Assembly: GCF_008727865.1 (NCBI RefSeq)
Contig: NZ_VTWU01000005.1
Coordinates: 186,001 to 250,000, forward strand
Length of the DNA stretch: 64,000 nucleotides
Reading direction: 5' to 3'
Source of the DNA: Hymenobacter busanensis
Lineage (GTDB): Bacteria > Bacteroidota > Bacteroidia > Cytophagales > Hymenobacteraceae
Shown: one piece after another, positions 18,100 to 25,981 of the stretch
How positions within the stretch are numbered: the stretch's first letter is position 1
Layout of the letters: every line of letters starts with the position of its first letter
Position numbers and translations under genes: made by a program
Notes under the pieces: model-generated
Database searches by the model: none
Told to the model about the DNA's origin: nothing
Seen by the model: the letters and a program-made list of their open reading frames with translations, nothing else

Positions 18100-18585
18100 A
18101 TGAAAACCTTGCACCTGCCCCTGTTTATTGCTTTGGCTGCCGCCGCCACCCTCACTAGCTGCGACAAAGACAAAGAAGCCGCCAAGCCCAAAACCCGCAC
18201 CGAACTGCTGACCGGCAAAGACTGGATTATGACCGCCGAAACCGTCAGCCCCGCTATTCGCACCGACGACGGCAGCCTGATTACCGACCTGTTTGCCGTA
18301 AAGCCCAGCTACGACCGCGACGACCTGATGCGCTTCTCGAAGCCGGATATATACCAGCTCGACGAAGGGGCCACGAAGAAAGCACCTAATTTTCCACAGG
18401 TAAACCCCGGCACGTGGTCGTTCAGCGAAGGCGAGAAAGTGCTCAATACCAAGCTGCAAGGCCAAACTGTGGGCAACAGCTTCAATATTTTGGAACTGAC
18501 GGACAACACCCTGAAAGTGAGTGGCCAGGAAACCGATGACGACGGCAAAGTCTACACCGTTACGTTCACGTTTGCCAAGCACTAA
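18100..18585 (+). CDS. Small lipoprotein, paralogue 1 of a lipocalin-like family
   Basis: A 161-residue lipoprotein with lipobox TLTSC followed by a charged DKDKEAAKPK stretch. After the tether comes RTELLTGKDWIMTAE, a motif shared with the lipoproteins at 21492 (KRELLTGNTWAMTS) and 22213 (KTELLTAKSWRVTA). The rest is beta-rich (GTWSFSEGEKVL, FNILELTDNTLKVSGQE, YTVTFTFAKH), as in lipocalin-like calycin proteins of Bacteroidota. I chose the ATG at 18100 because it starts the signal peptide MKTLHLPLFIAL. The ligand is unknown. No operon partner is visible. Confidence 0.8.
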   Translation: MKTLHLPLFIALAAAATLTSCDKDKEAAKPKTRTELLTGKDWIMTAETVSPAIRTDDGSLITDLFAVKPSYDRDDLMRFSKPDIYQLDEGATKKAPNFPQVNPGTWSFSEGEKVLNTKLQGQTVGNSFNILELTDNTLKVSGQETDDDGKVYTVTFTFAKH

Positions 18586-18592
18586 GCAGGCA

Positions 18593-18668
18593 AGCTCCCT
18601 AGCCAACGCACAACCGCCGCTCTAAACAATGAAGTTTGGGGCGGCGGTTGTGCGTTGGCAAGGGAGCT
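18593..18668. terminator. Long bidirectional hairpin between lipoprotein and ypdA genes
   Basis: Arms 18593-18620 and 18641-18668 pair over about 28 bp with a small mismatch or bulge, around a 20-nt loop. It starts 8 bp after the plus-strand lipoprotein stop and touches the 3' end of the minus-strand ypdA gene. Confidence 0.85.
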
Positions 18669-19656
18669 AATGACTTTGCTCGGCCAAATGAGCGGCAATA
18701 ACCTGGGCATGGTGGCGGCCGTTTTCGATAAACCAACGGCTGGTGTTGAGCCCGCCGCAGACTGTGCCGGCCAGGTACACGCCTGCGCGGTTGGTTTCAA
18801 ACGTAGCGGGGTCGTGCAGGGGCGTGGCGGCGGCATCGGTAGCGGTGGCCACGCCCAGGGCGGTCAGCAGGGAGTAATCGGGGCGGTAGCCGGTGAGGGC
18901 GTACACGTAATCGGCGGGCAGGTTTTGGGGACCGTCCGGCGTCAGCAACTCGATGGCATCAGGCCCGATGGCTTGCACGCTGGTATGGTAGAGCGCCGTG
19001 ATGCGGCCTTCGGCAATGCGGTTGAGTAAATCGGGTCGCAGCCAGTATTTCACCGACTCGCTCAGTGCCGCGCCGCGCACCACCAACGTCACGTGCGCAC
19101 CGCTGCGGGTGAGGGCCAGTGCTGCCTTGGCCGAGGAGTTTTTGGCGCCGATAACGATTACCCGCTGCCCCACGTGCGCGTAGGGCTCCTTGTAGTAGTG
19201 CGACACGTGCGGCTGGTCTTCGCCGGGCACTCCGAGCAGGTTAGGCACATCGAAAAAGCCCGTGGCTACTACCACAAAGCGGCTGGCAACTTCGCCCCGG
19301 CTGGTTGTTAGCGTGAAATTGCCCAGCTCGCCCCCGAGGCCAACAACCCGCTCGTAGAGGCGCAACGGCAGCTTCTCGGAGCGGGCTACGCGCTGGTAAT
19401 AGTCGAGGGCTTCTTCGCGGTGGGGTTTGTAGTGCGAAGTCGGGAAGGGGTAGCCGCCGATTTCAAGCAACTCAGGCGTAGAGAAAAATTCCATGTTGGT
19501 AGGGTAGCCCACCAGGGAATTGACCAGGGCGCCTTTGTCGAGGACGCACACGGAAAGGCCGCGCCGCTGAATTTCGAGGGCGCAGGCCAAGCCCACGGGG
19601 CCCGCACCGATAACGGCAACGTCGTAGCGGGTAGGGGGAACAGCAGGAACAACCAT
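18667..19656 (-). CDS. ypdA: YpdA-family NAD(P)H-dependent flavin disulfide reductase
   Basis: A 329-residue FAD enzyme of the YpdA family, annotated as putative bacillithiol disulfide reductases. It has an N-terminal FAD-binding motif (VIGAGPVGLACALEIQRRG), the family stretch GALVNSLVGYPTNMEFFSTPELLEIGGYPF, a second Rossmann motif for NAD(P)H (RVIVIGAKNSSAKAALAL) and the C-terminal FAD contact (GVYLAGTVCGG). In Firmicutes, YpdA recycles bacillithiol disulfide; whether this organism makes bacillithiol cannot be told from the window. A perfect 20-bp palindrome overlaps its candidate promoter, so it may be regulated by a repressor. Confidence 0.88.
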   Translation of the reverse strand: MVVPAVPPTRYDVAVIGAGPVGLACALEIQRRGLSVCVLDKGALVNSLVGYPTNMEFFSTPELLEIGGYPFPTSHYKPHREEALDYYQRVARSEKLPLRLYERVVGLGGELGNFTLTTSRGEVASRFVVVATGFFDVPNLLGVPGEDQPHVSHYYKEPYAHVGQRVIVIGAKNSSAKAALALTRSGAHVTLVVRGAALSESVKYWLRPDLLNRIAEGRITALYHTSVQAIGPDAIELLTPDGPQNLPADYVYALTGYRPDYSLLTALGVATATDAAATPLHDPATFETNRAGVYLAGTVCGGLNTSRWFIENGRHHAQVIAAHLAEQSH

Positions 19657-20052
19657 AGAGAAGGCGAAAGGCTACTTAACAGGACAACTTGCGGTCGGGT
19701 TCGGCACCTGGGCAGCAGGGGGAGGCAGGTTAGTGGTTGTTGCAAGTACGCTGCCCACCGCCACCAGCGCACGGGCAACCCATCATTCCTAAATGCGGAG
19801 CTATTCGGAGTGCAACAAAACCCAAAAATACCTACAAGTAGGTATTGCCTAAAGCAATGGGTAATGATAGGTTTGCGGGCTACTCTCTGCTGCCAACGGC
19901 TACCCAATCAGCGCTTTTAGTAAGCTAAACAGGCTGGGGTGCCGCCTGGCTACGTTGGGCAACGTCTTGGTGGTGTTACGCCTGAGCGAAGAGCAAATGC
20001 AGCCCGGTCCATCAAACAACCTTTTCTCCACCACACTCACTCACCGTAGCCC
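19657..20052. other. Intergenic region between divergent ypdA and Cys-rich lipoprotein genes
   Basis: About 400 bp without a credible gene. Its notable content is the palindrome and candidate promoter at 19823-19853. The remainder shows no hairpin or repeat that I can support. Confidence 0.5.
19823..19853 (-). promoter_or_regulatory. Candidate ypdA promoter with embedded 20-bp palindromic operator
   Basis: On the minus strand TATTTTTG (19823-19830) matches the -7 consensus exactly, and a TTTA at 19850-19853 sits 19 nt upstream at the -33 position. Between and overlapping them is AATACCTAC-AA-GTAGGTATT (19827-19846), a perfect 20-bp palindrome. A dyad in this place would block RNA polymerase when bound by a dimeric repressor. 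HxlR/MarR-type proteins use sites of this shape, but the regulator is not identified. Confidence 0.5.
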
Positions 20053-20562
20053 ATGATGAAACAACTACTTTCTCTGCTGGTATGCGCAACATCCCTGCTG
20101 CTGTTTTCCTGCGAAAAAGAAGGCACCTGCGAACGGAGGATCAAGAACTACCAAGGCGCGATTCTGTACCAGTGCAACGAAAACACCGCCGAAGGCTCGT
20201 GCGACAAGACCGAAACCGACTACTACGAGGAGTTTTACGAGGACAAAAGCTGCAAAGAGCTGGGATATAGCTACAATGGCGGTATGAACTGGTCTTACTC
20301 GTCGACCTCCAACACCACCCCTGGTAAGTACGGCAAATGGGGCAACAGCACCAGCGGTAGTGGCGGCGGAGGCAGCGGCACGTGCTCGGGTTCGTACGTG
20401 AGTCCCTCCAGCGACGCGCAACTGAATGCATACTGCGGCGCAGCCTACACTTACCGCTGCACGCAAGGCATGTCGGTGACGAGCCCCCAGGTGAAGGCGG
20501 TATGCCAGTACTACCAAGACATCAAAGTGGCCGGGGTGCCCAACTGCAGCTACTGTTACTAA
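20053..20562 (+). CDS. Cysteine-rich lipoprotein of unknown function
   Basis: A 169-residue lipoprotein with lipobox LLFSC (lipidated Cys20). The mature chain holds ten further cysteines, in pairs spaced through the protein (EGTCERR, YQCNENTAEGSC, KSCKELG, GTCSGSY, AYCGAAYTYRC, AVCQYY, NCSYCY), enough for five disulfides. A glycine/serine linker (STSGSGGGGSG) separates a strongly acidic tyrosine-rich N-terminal half from a C-terminal half. It ends in SYCY. I do not recognise the family. A DsbA-like gene follows within about 110 bp, suggesting that it may be a client for disulfide formation. Confidence 0.75.
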   Translation: MMKQLLSLLVCATSLLLFSCEKEGTCERRIKNYQGAILYQCNENTAEGSCDKTETDYYEEFYEDKSCKELGYSYNGGMNWSYSSTSNTTPGKYGKWGNSTSGSGGGGSGTCSGSYVSPSSDAQLNAYCGAAYTYRCTQGMSVTSPQVKAVCQYYQDIKVAGVPNCSYCY

Positions 20563-20567
20563 AAGCA

Positions 20568-20619
20568 CTGCGGCGCAGGCCTTGCCGTTGGGAGTCCGGC
20601 GGCGAGGCCTGCGCCGCAG
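20568..20619 (+). terminator. Hairpin between Cys-rich lipoprotein and DsbA-like genes
   Basis: Perfect 15-bp arms at 20568-20582 and 20605-20619 with a 22-nt loop, beginning 6 bp after the lipoprotein stop. No T-tract follows, so it may attenuate rather than stop transcription. Confidence 0.6.
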
Positions 20620-20671
20620 GTAATTGCCTGCCGGACGCCTGGTGCGTCCGCTCCTTTCAACTCTTCGCGTT

Positions 20672-21382
20672 TTGACACAGCATTCTGGAAAAAACTGGCT
20701 GCTCATCAGCCTCGGTATTGCGCAAGCCGTGCTGCTGCTGGTATTGCTCTACTCCATCTACCAAGTCAATGCCGGCCTGGCCGACCTGAACCGCACGCTA
20801 ACCCTGTTTATGCAATCGGGCTCAGCCGGACCGGGGAACAAAATCAAGGTGAGCCTCGGCGACGAGCTGCCTTACATGGGCGTGAAAGACGCGAAGGTCG
20901 TCATGACGATACTGTCGGATTTCGAATGCGACTACTGCCGGGAATTTGCGCAGCGCATTCTGCCCAAGCTCAAGAGTGAGTACGTGGACAAGGGCAAGCT
21001 CAAGATCATCTTCAAAGACCTGCCGCTGCCCATGCACAAAAACGCCCTGATGGCCGCCGAAGCTGCTTCCTGCGCCCACGAGCAAGGCCGGTTCTGGAAC
21101 ATGCACGATTACTTATTTGCCAACCAAGGCAAGTTTGGGCTGGAATTCTTCACCCAGTGGGCAGCCTCGGCCCAGTTGGATACCCAGAAATACGGCCAGT
21201 GCATGGCCGAGCACCGGTACATCAAGCCCATCGAAAACAGCATCATCGAGGCCACGTCGGCGGGTATTCAGGGTACGCCCGCCATCATCGTCAACGGCCA
21301 GCTCACGATGGGCACCAAGCCCTACGCCTATTTCGCGCAACTCATTGATTCGCAGCTCGACGGCGGCGTGGCTCAACGCTGA
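20672..21382 (+). CDS. Membrane-anchored DsbA-like thioredoxin-fold oxidoreductase
   Basis: A 236-residue protein with one N-terminal TM helix (WLLISLGIAQAVLLLVLLYSIYQV) and a periplasmic Thioredoxin_4/DsbA-type domain. The active site is CDYC (Cys86 and Cys89) after ILSDFE, and the cis-proline loop is GTPAIIVNG. FKDLPLPMHKNALMAAEAASCAHEQGRFWNMHDYLF is typical of the DsbA-like family. No in-frame ATG precedes the TM helix. I chose TTG at 20672; GTG at 20642 and TTG at 20624 are possible but lie against the upstream hairpin. It probably oxidises or isomerises exported proteins, perhaps the Cys-rich lipoprotein upstream. Confidence 0.85.
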   Translation: MTQHSGKNWLLISLGIAQAVLLLVLLYSIYQVNAGLADLNRTLTLFMQSGSAGPGNKIKVSLGDELPYMGVKDAKVVMTILSDFECDYCREFAQRILPKLKSEYVDKGKLKIIFKDLPLPMHKNALMAAEAASCAHEQGRFWNMHDYLFANQGKFGLEFFTQWAASAQLDTQKYGQCMAEHRYIKPIENSIIEATSAGIQGTPAIIVNGQLTMGTKPYAYFAQLIDSQLDGGVAQR

Positions 21383-21491
21383 GACTCGCTTACGGCACCA
21401 ACCGCTCCATCGTTTCTTTCTTCTGCGCCCGAATAGCACCGACACCGACGGCAGCTAAAGCTCGGTTTTTCTGGTCGGCTCAGTTGGCTGT

Positions 21492-21992
21492 ATGGCAACG
21501 GCAACCCCCTTTTTAACAAATCCTTGTACGCATGAAAACACCTCTATACTTTGTTTGCTGCTAGCCGGTGGGCTAGTGGCGGCTTGTTCTAAAGCCGAAG
21601 ATCCTGAAAACCAGAAACGGGAATTGCTAACGGGGAATACTTGGGCCATGACCAGCTACAGCAGCGAAACCACCGGACAGGCAGCCGTGGAGATGAGTGA
21701 GGCTTGCGACAAAGATGACCGGTTTCGCTTTGCCTCCGATGGACTCTATGTAGAAGAACGGGGTAGTAGCCGCTGCTCCAACGAAACCGCCGGCCCAACA
21801 GCCCAAGGGGCGTGGAAGGCCGTTAGTGCCTTCGATTCGCTTACGGTGTCAGGCGTTGCCGGGGACGGGCTGGTGCTGCGCAACAAGTGGCAAGTAATAG
21901 AGCTCAGCGAAGCACGCCTGACCCTAAGCTGGCAGATTACCCTCAGTAGCGGCGCGGTGCGCACCACTACAGTGAAGCTGGAAAAGGAATAA
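21492..21992 (+). CDS. Small lipoprotein, paralogue 2, with probable frameshift at its start
   Basis: As read, 166 residues starting at ATG 21492. The lipobox is VAAC and the mature part has KRELLTGNTWAMTS, SEACDKDDRFRF and SSRCSNETAGPTAQGAWKAV, matching the paralogue at 22213. The N-terminus of this frame (MATATPFLTNPCTHEN) has no lysine or arginine, which is abnormal for a signal peptide. In another frame, ATG at 21532 reads MKTPLYFVCC and then stops. One extra A in the AAAA run at 21535-21538 would join ATG 21532 to the correct frame, giving MKNTSILCLLLAGGLVAAC, a normal lipoprotein signal. So either a real one-base deletion or a sequencing error is likely. Confidence 0.7.
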   Translation: MATATPFLTNPCTHENTSILCLLLAGGLVAACSKAEDPENQKRELLTGNTWAMTSYSSETTGQAAVEMSEACDKDDRFRFASDGLYVEERGSSRCSNETAGPTAQGAWKAVSAFDSLTVSGVAGDGLVLRNKWQVIELSEARLTLSWQITLSSGAVRTTTVKLEKE

Positions 21993-22104
21993 GCGCCAGC
22001 ACGTCATTTCGCCAAAAGCGGCGGACAAAATGCAGGACTGCGGTGGAAAGCCAAAGCCATAAATTTTTTAGGTGCACTGCATTTTGCGGCTATAGAATAT
22101 TGCC

Positions 22105-22112
22105 TAGCTTTG
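22105..22112 (+). promoter_or_regulatory. Candidate promoter for lipoprotein paralogue 3
   Basis: TAGCTTTG is an exact -7 match, with TTTTG at 22082-22086 placed 18 nt upstream as a -33 element. The region is AT-rich. The start codon is 100 bp downstream. Confidence 0.5.
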
Positions 22113-22212
22113 ATCGGCAGATTAGTGCGCAATTAGCAATGGGCTCGTTTTTAAGCACAAGGCATTTCTTCTAGTCTGTAGTTTTCTATTCCACCCTTCC
22201 CCTTCACCCCAC

Positions 22213-22674
22213 ATGAAAAAAGTAGCTCTACTCGCTACGCTGGCTCTTGCCTGCACGTTTACCGCTTGCAAAAAAGACGACGACAAGAAGTCTAAAACCG
22301 AGTTGCTGACGGCCAAAAGCTGGCGCGTTACCGCCGACAAGCAAACCACGACCGTTGGCACGCAAAGCAGCACCGACGACAACTACGCCGGCTACCAGGC
22401 TTGCGAGAAAGACGACTTCGTGAAATTCATGACCGACAAGAAGTTGGAGTTCAACGAAGGCGGCAGCAAGTGCAGCACCGCCGACCCCCAAACCGAAACG
22501 GGCGCGTGGGACTTCAACAGCGACGAAACCAAGCTAACGATAAGAGAGCAGGGTAACACCTCGGGTATTACGTTCGACATCGTTGAACTGAGCGGCAGCA
22601 CGCTGAAGCTGAAACACAGCATCACGCAATCGAACATCACTTACGTGACCGAGTTGAGCTACGGCTCGTTCTAA
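22213..22674 (+). CDS. Small lipoprotein, paralogue 3 of a lipocalin-like family
   Basis: A 153-residue lipoprotein (signal MKKVALLATLALACTFTAC, tether KKDDDKKSK). The KTELLTAKSWRVTA motif after the tether, QACEKDDFVKFMTDKKLEF and SKCSTADPQTETGAWDF match paralogue 2 closely, including a conserved pair of cysteines that could form a disulfide. Later strands (ITFDIVELSGSTLKLKHSI) match paralogue 1. A lipocalin-like beta-barrel is inferred. It has its own promoter and terminator, so it is monocistronic. The function is unknown. Confidence 0.8.
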   Translation: MKKVALLATLALACTFTACKKDDDKKSKTELLTAKSWRVTADKQTTTVGTQSSTDDNYAGYQACEKDDFVKFMTDKKLEFNEGGSKCSTADPQTETGAWDFNSDETKLTIREQGNTSGITFDIVELSGSTLKLKHSITQSNITYVTELSYGSF

Positions 22675-22683
22675 GTACTGACT

Positions 22684-22731
22684 AAACGCAAAACGCGTGT
22701 GCTGCTGGTGCGGTACACGCGTTTTGCGTTT
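22684..22731. terminator. Bidirectional hairpin between lipoprotein paralogue 3 and polA
   Basis: Perfect 17-bp arms at 22684-22700 and 22715-22731 around a 14-nt loop, between two convergent genes. Confidence 0.9.
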
Positions 22732-22757
22732 AAAACCAAGCGGACGTCGTCGCTCCG

Positions 22758-25643
22758 TTAGTGCGCCTGTAGCCAGTTCGCGCCGGTGCCAATTTCCACT
22801 TCCATAGGCACTTGCAGCGGCAGGGCGTTGATCATCAGCTCCCGAATACGCGGCTGAATCAGCTCAACTTCTTCTTTGGGTGCGTCGAACACCAATTCGT
22901 CGTGCACCTGCAGGATCATGCGGGTACCCAGCTTTTCCTGCACCAGCCAGTCGTGAATGCGGATCATGGCCACCTTAATGATGTCGGCTGCGGTGCCCTG
23001 GATGGGTGCGTTGATGGCGTTGCGCTCGGTGTAGCCGCGCAGCGTGGCGTTGCGCGAGTTGATGTCGCGCAGGTAGCGGCGGCGGCCCAGCAGCGTCTCG
23101 GCGTATTCTAGGTCGCGGGCCTTGCGGATGCTTTCGTCCATGTACTGCTTTACGGCCGGGAATTCCGCGAAGTAGGCTTCAATCAGGTCGGTAGCCTCTT
23201 TACGGTTGATACTCAGGCGCTGGGCCAGCCCGAAGGCCGAAATGCCGTAGATGATGCCGAAGTTGGCCGTTTTGGCCTTGCGGCGCATGTCCGAGTCCAC
23301 TTGCTCCAGCGGCACGTTGAAGATTTTGCTGGCCGTGCTGGTGTGGATGTCGATGCCCTGCCGGAACGACTCAATCATGGTGGGGTCCTGCGAGAACGAG
23401 GCCATGATGCGCAGCTCGATCTGCGAGTAGTCGGCCGCTACGAGAATGTGGTCCTGGTCGCGGGGCACGAAAGCGCGGCGGATTTCGCGGCCCTTCTCGG
23501 TGCGAATGGGAATGTTCTGCAGGTTGGGGTTGGTACTGGAGAGGCGCCCCGTGGCCGTTACGGCTTGGTTGAACGAGGTGTGAATGCGGCCGTCCAGCTC
23601 GCACACCAACTGCGGCAAAGCGTCCACGTAGGTGCTCTTGAGCTTGGTGAGCTGGCGGTGCTCCAGAATCATCGCCGCAATGGGGTGCTCGGCGGCCAGC
23701 ACGCTCAGAATTTCCTCGCCGGTAGCGTATTGCCCGGTCTTGGTTTTCTTGGGCTTCCCGCCGATTTGCAGCTTGTCGAACAGTACCTCGCCCAGTTGCT
23801 TGGGTGAGCCGATGTTGAACGGCTCCCCGGCCACCTTGAAAATCTGCTCCTCCACTTCCTTGATGTAGCCCTGCAGGGTCACGGAATAGTCGGCCAGGGC
23901 CGAGGCGTCGATGCGCACGCCTTCGTACTCGATGTCGGCCAGCACCGGCACCAAGGGGTTTTCCACGTCGTTGAGCAGCGGCAACAGGCCCTGGGCTTCC
24001 AGGCGCGGCTCAAACACGTGCTTGAGCTGCAGGGTCACGTCGGCATCTTCGCAGGCGTAGTCCGATACTTCGGCCGGCGGAATGTCGGCCATGGTTTTCT
24101 GGTTTTTGCCCTTCGGCCCAATGAGCTCCAGAATGCTGATGGGCGTGTAATGCAGGTAGGTTTCGGCCAGCACGTCCATCGAGTGGCGCATGTCGGGCTC
24201 CAGCAGGTAGTGGGCCAGCATGGTATCGAAGAGGCGCCCGCGCATGCTCACGCCGTAGTGCTTGAGGATGGTGAGGTCGTACTTGATGTTCTGGCCGACT
24301 TTGGCAATGTGTTCGGCGTCGAAAAACGGCCGGAACTCGTCGACGATGGCCTGGGCGGCTTCCCGGTCATCGGGGCCCGAGGGCACGGGTACGTAGTAGG
24401 CCTCGCCCACGCGCCAGCAGAACGAGAGGCCTACGAGGCGGGCCGTCATGGTGTCGAGGCCGGTGGTTTCGGTATCGAAACTCACTTCCTTTTGCTTGAG
24501 CAGGAACTGTAGCAAGCTCTTGCGCGCCCCTGGCGCATCCACGAAGTGGTACTGGTGCTCCACATCGTCGATGGTGCGGCGCGGGCCACTGTGCTGCGGC
24601 GACTCCAACTCGATGTCGTCGAAGTCGGCGCCTTCGGCGGCGTTGGCCACGGCAGCATCGGCCGAGTCGAACAGGCTGGGGCCGGCGGTGGCAATTTTGG
24701 GGCGCCGCGCTCCGCGGGTGCCGCCGGCGCCGCCGGTGGTAGCGCCGCCGCTGCGGGCGCCGGCGTCGCTGAGGATGCGGGCGGCCAGCTGACGGAACTC
24801 CAACTCGTCGAACAGGACGGTCAACTCCTTCTCGTCGGGCTTGTCGACCACGAGCTTGTCGGGCTCAAAGGCAATGGGTACCGAGGTATGAATGGTGGCC
24901 AGCTCCTTGCTCATCAGCCCCTGCTGGGCGAAGTTGCGCACGTTTTCTTGTTGCTTACCCTTGAGCTGGTCGACGTTGGCAATCAGGTTTTCGACCGAGC
25001 CGAACTGCTGCACCAGCGCCCGGGCCGTTTTCTCACCAATACCCGGAATGCCGGGAATGTTGTCGGAAGCGTCGCCCATCAGCCCCAGAATGTCGATAAC
25101 CTGCTCCACGCGCTCCACGCCGAATTTTTCCTGCACGCGGGCCACGTCGTAGACCTCGGCGGCGTTGCCCATAAAGGCCGGGCGGTACTGCTTGATGCGG
25201 TCCGTCACGAGCTGGCAGTAGTCTTTGTCGGGCGTCATCATAAACACCTCGAACCCCTCGCGCTCAGCCTGCTGGGCCAGAGTACCGATGACGTCGTCGG
25301 CCTCAAACCCATCGACTTTGAGAATGGGAATGTGGAAGGCTTTGATGATTTGCTTGATGTAGGGAATGGCCACGCCAATGTCTTCGGGCATGGCTTGGCG
25401 GTGGGCCTTGTAGTCGGCAAACTGGTCATGGCGGAAGGTTTTCTTGGCCGCGTCGAAGGCCACGCCCAGGTGGGTGGGCTTCTCCTTTTGCAGCACTTCC
25501 ACCAAGGTGTTGGTGAAGCCCAGGATGGCCCCCGTGTTGAGGCCCTTGGAGTTGATGCGCGGGTTCTTGCTGAAGGCGAAGTGCGAGCGGTATATCAGCG
25601 CGAAGGCGTCGAGCAGGAAGAGTTTTTTCGGGGCGTCGGACAT
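22758..25643 (-). CDS. polA: DNA polymerase I
   Basis: A 961-residue enzyme with all three domains. The 5'-3' exonuclease domain (about 1-270) has FEADDVIGTLA, MMTPDKDYCQLV and GDASDNIPGIPGIGEKTA. The 3'-5' proofreading domain keeps its metal ligands (FDTETTGLD near 388, NIKYDL, YACEDADVT), so proofreading should be active. The polymerase domain has motif A (VAADYSQIELR near 737), motif B (RRKAKTANFGIIYG) and motif C (VHDELVF near 913). A glycine/alanine-rich linker of about 80 residues (around 285-365) lies between the exonuclease domains. The start at 25643 (MSDAPKKLFLLDAF) is chosen because upstream codons are non-conserved. It fills gaps in replication and repair. Confidence 0.98.
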   Translation of the reverse strand: MSDAPKKLFLLDAFALIYRSHFAFSKNPRINSKGLNTGAILGFTNTLVEVLQKEKPTHLGVAFDAAKKTFRHDQFADYKAHRQAMPEDIGVAIPYIKQIIKAFHIPILKVDGFEADDVIGTLAQQAEREGFEVFMMTPDKDYCQLVTDRIKQYRPAFMGNAAEVYDVARVQEKFGVERVEQVIDILGLMGDASDNIPGIPGIGEKTARALVQQFGSVENLIANVDQLKGKQQENVRNFAQQGLMSKELATIHTSVPIAFEPDKLVVDKPDEKELTVLFDELEFRQLAARILSDAGARSGGATTGGAGGTRGARRPKIATAGPSLFDSADAAVANAAEGADFDDIELESPQHSGPRRTIDDVEHQYHFVDAPGARKSLLQFLLKQKEVSFDTETTGLDTMTARLVGLSFCWRVGEAYYVPVPSGPDDREAAQAIVDEFRPFFDAEHIAKVGQNIKYDLTILKHYGVSMRGRLFDTMLAHYLLEPDMRHSMDVLAETYLHYTPISILELIGPKGKNQKTMADIPPAEVSDYACEDADVTLQLKHVFEPRLEAQGLLPLLNDVENPLVPVLADIEYEGVRIDASALADYSVTLQGYIKEVEEQIFKVAGEPFNIGSPKQLGEVLFDKLQIGGKPKKTKTGQYATGEEILSVLAAEHPIAAMILEHRQLTKLKSTYVDALPQLVCELDGRIHTSFNQAVTATGRLSSTNPNLQNIPIRTEKGREIRRAFVPRDQDHILVAADYSQIELRIMASFSQDPTMIESFRQGIDIHTSTASKIFNVPLEQVDSDMRRKAKTANFGIIYGISAFGLAQRLSINRKEATDLIEAYFAEFPAVKQYMDESIRKARDLEYAETLLGRRRYLRDINSRNATLRGYTERNAINAPIQGTAADIIKVAMIRIHDWLVQEKLGTRMILQVHDELVFDAPKEEVELIQPRIRELMINALPLQVPMEVEIGTGANWLQAH

Positions 25644-25981
25644 AGTGAGCGAAAGTACGCAAGCGGGCCGAACGAGGGTGCATCTGGTGAGGCGGCGGAG
25701 AGATTGGTCTGCTACGGCTTTGGCCGTTTGCTGGCCGCCGACCCGAATTCCAGTTAAGCCACTCCCGCGGCGTAGCTGTGACATTACTTACCGCCAATCC
25801 ATTTTCACCCACTATTTTCGACGAAGCTTTCGACCGTTGTATTCGTCCTGTTCATCGCATCACACCCTATCGGACCCTAATGCGCGCTGCGTAACAGGCG
25901 AACAAACCCTGGGAGGACGTGCAACCCTGGCCGCGAACAGGGGCTCCCATCAAGAGTATTGCTCACCTTTTTCAACGATAT
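25644..25981. other. Intergenic region between divergent polA and delta-60 repeat gene
   Basis: About 340 bp with no gene I can support. It carries a candidate polA -7 box next to the polA start. An in-frame ATG at 25919 precedes the chosen start of the delta-60 gene but gives no signal peptide at its N-terminus. No repeat is seen. Confidence 0.45.
25650..25657 (-). promoter_or_regulatory. Candidate -7 box for polA
   Basis: On the minus strand it reads TACTTTCG, one base from TAnnTTTG and identical to the box before the M13 peptidase gene. It is only 6 bp from the start codon, which would give a very short or absent leader. Confidence 0.35.
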
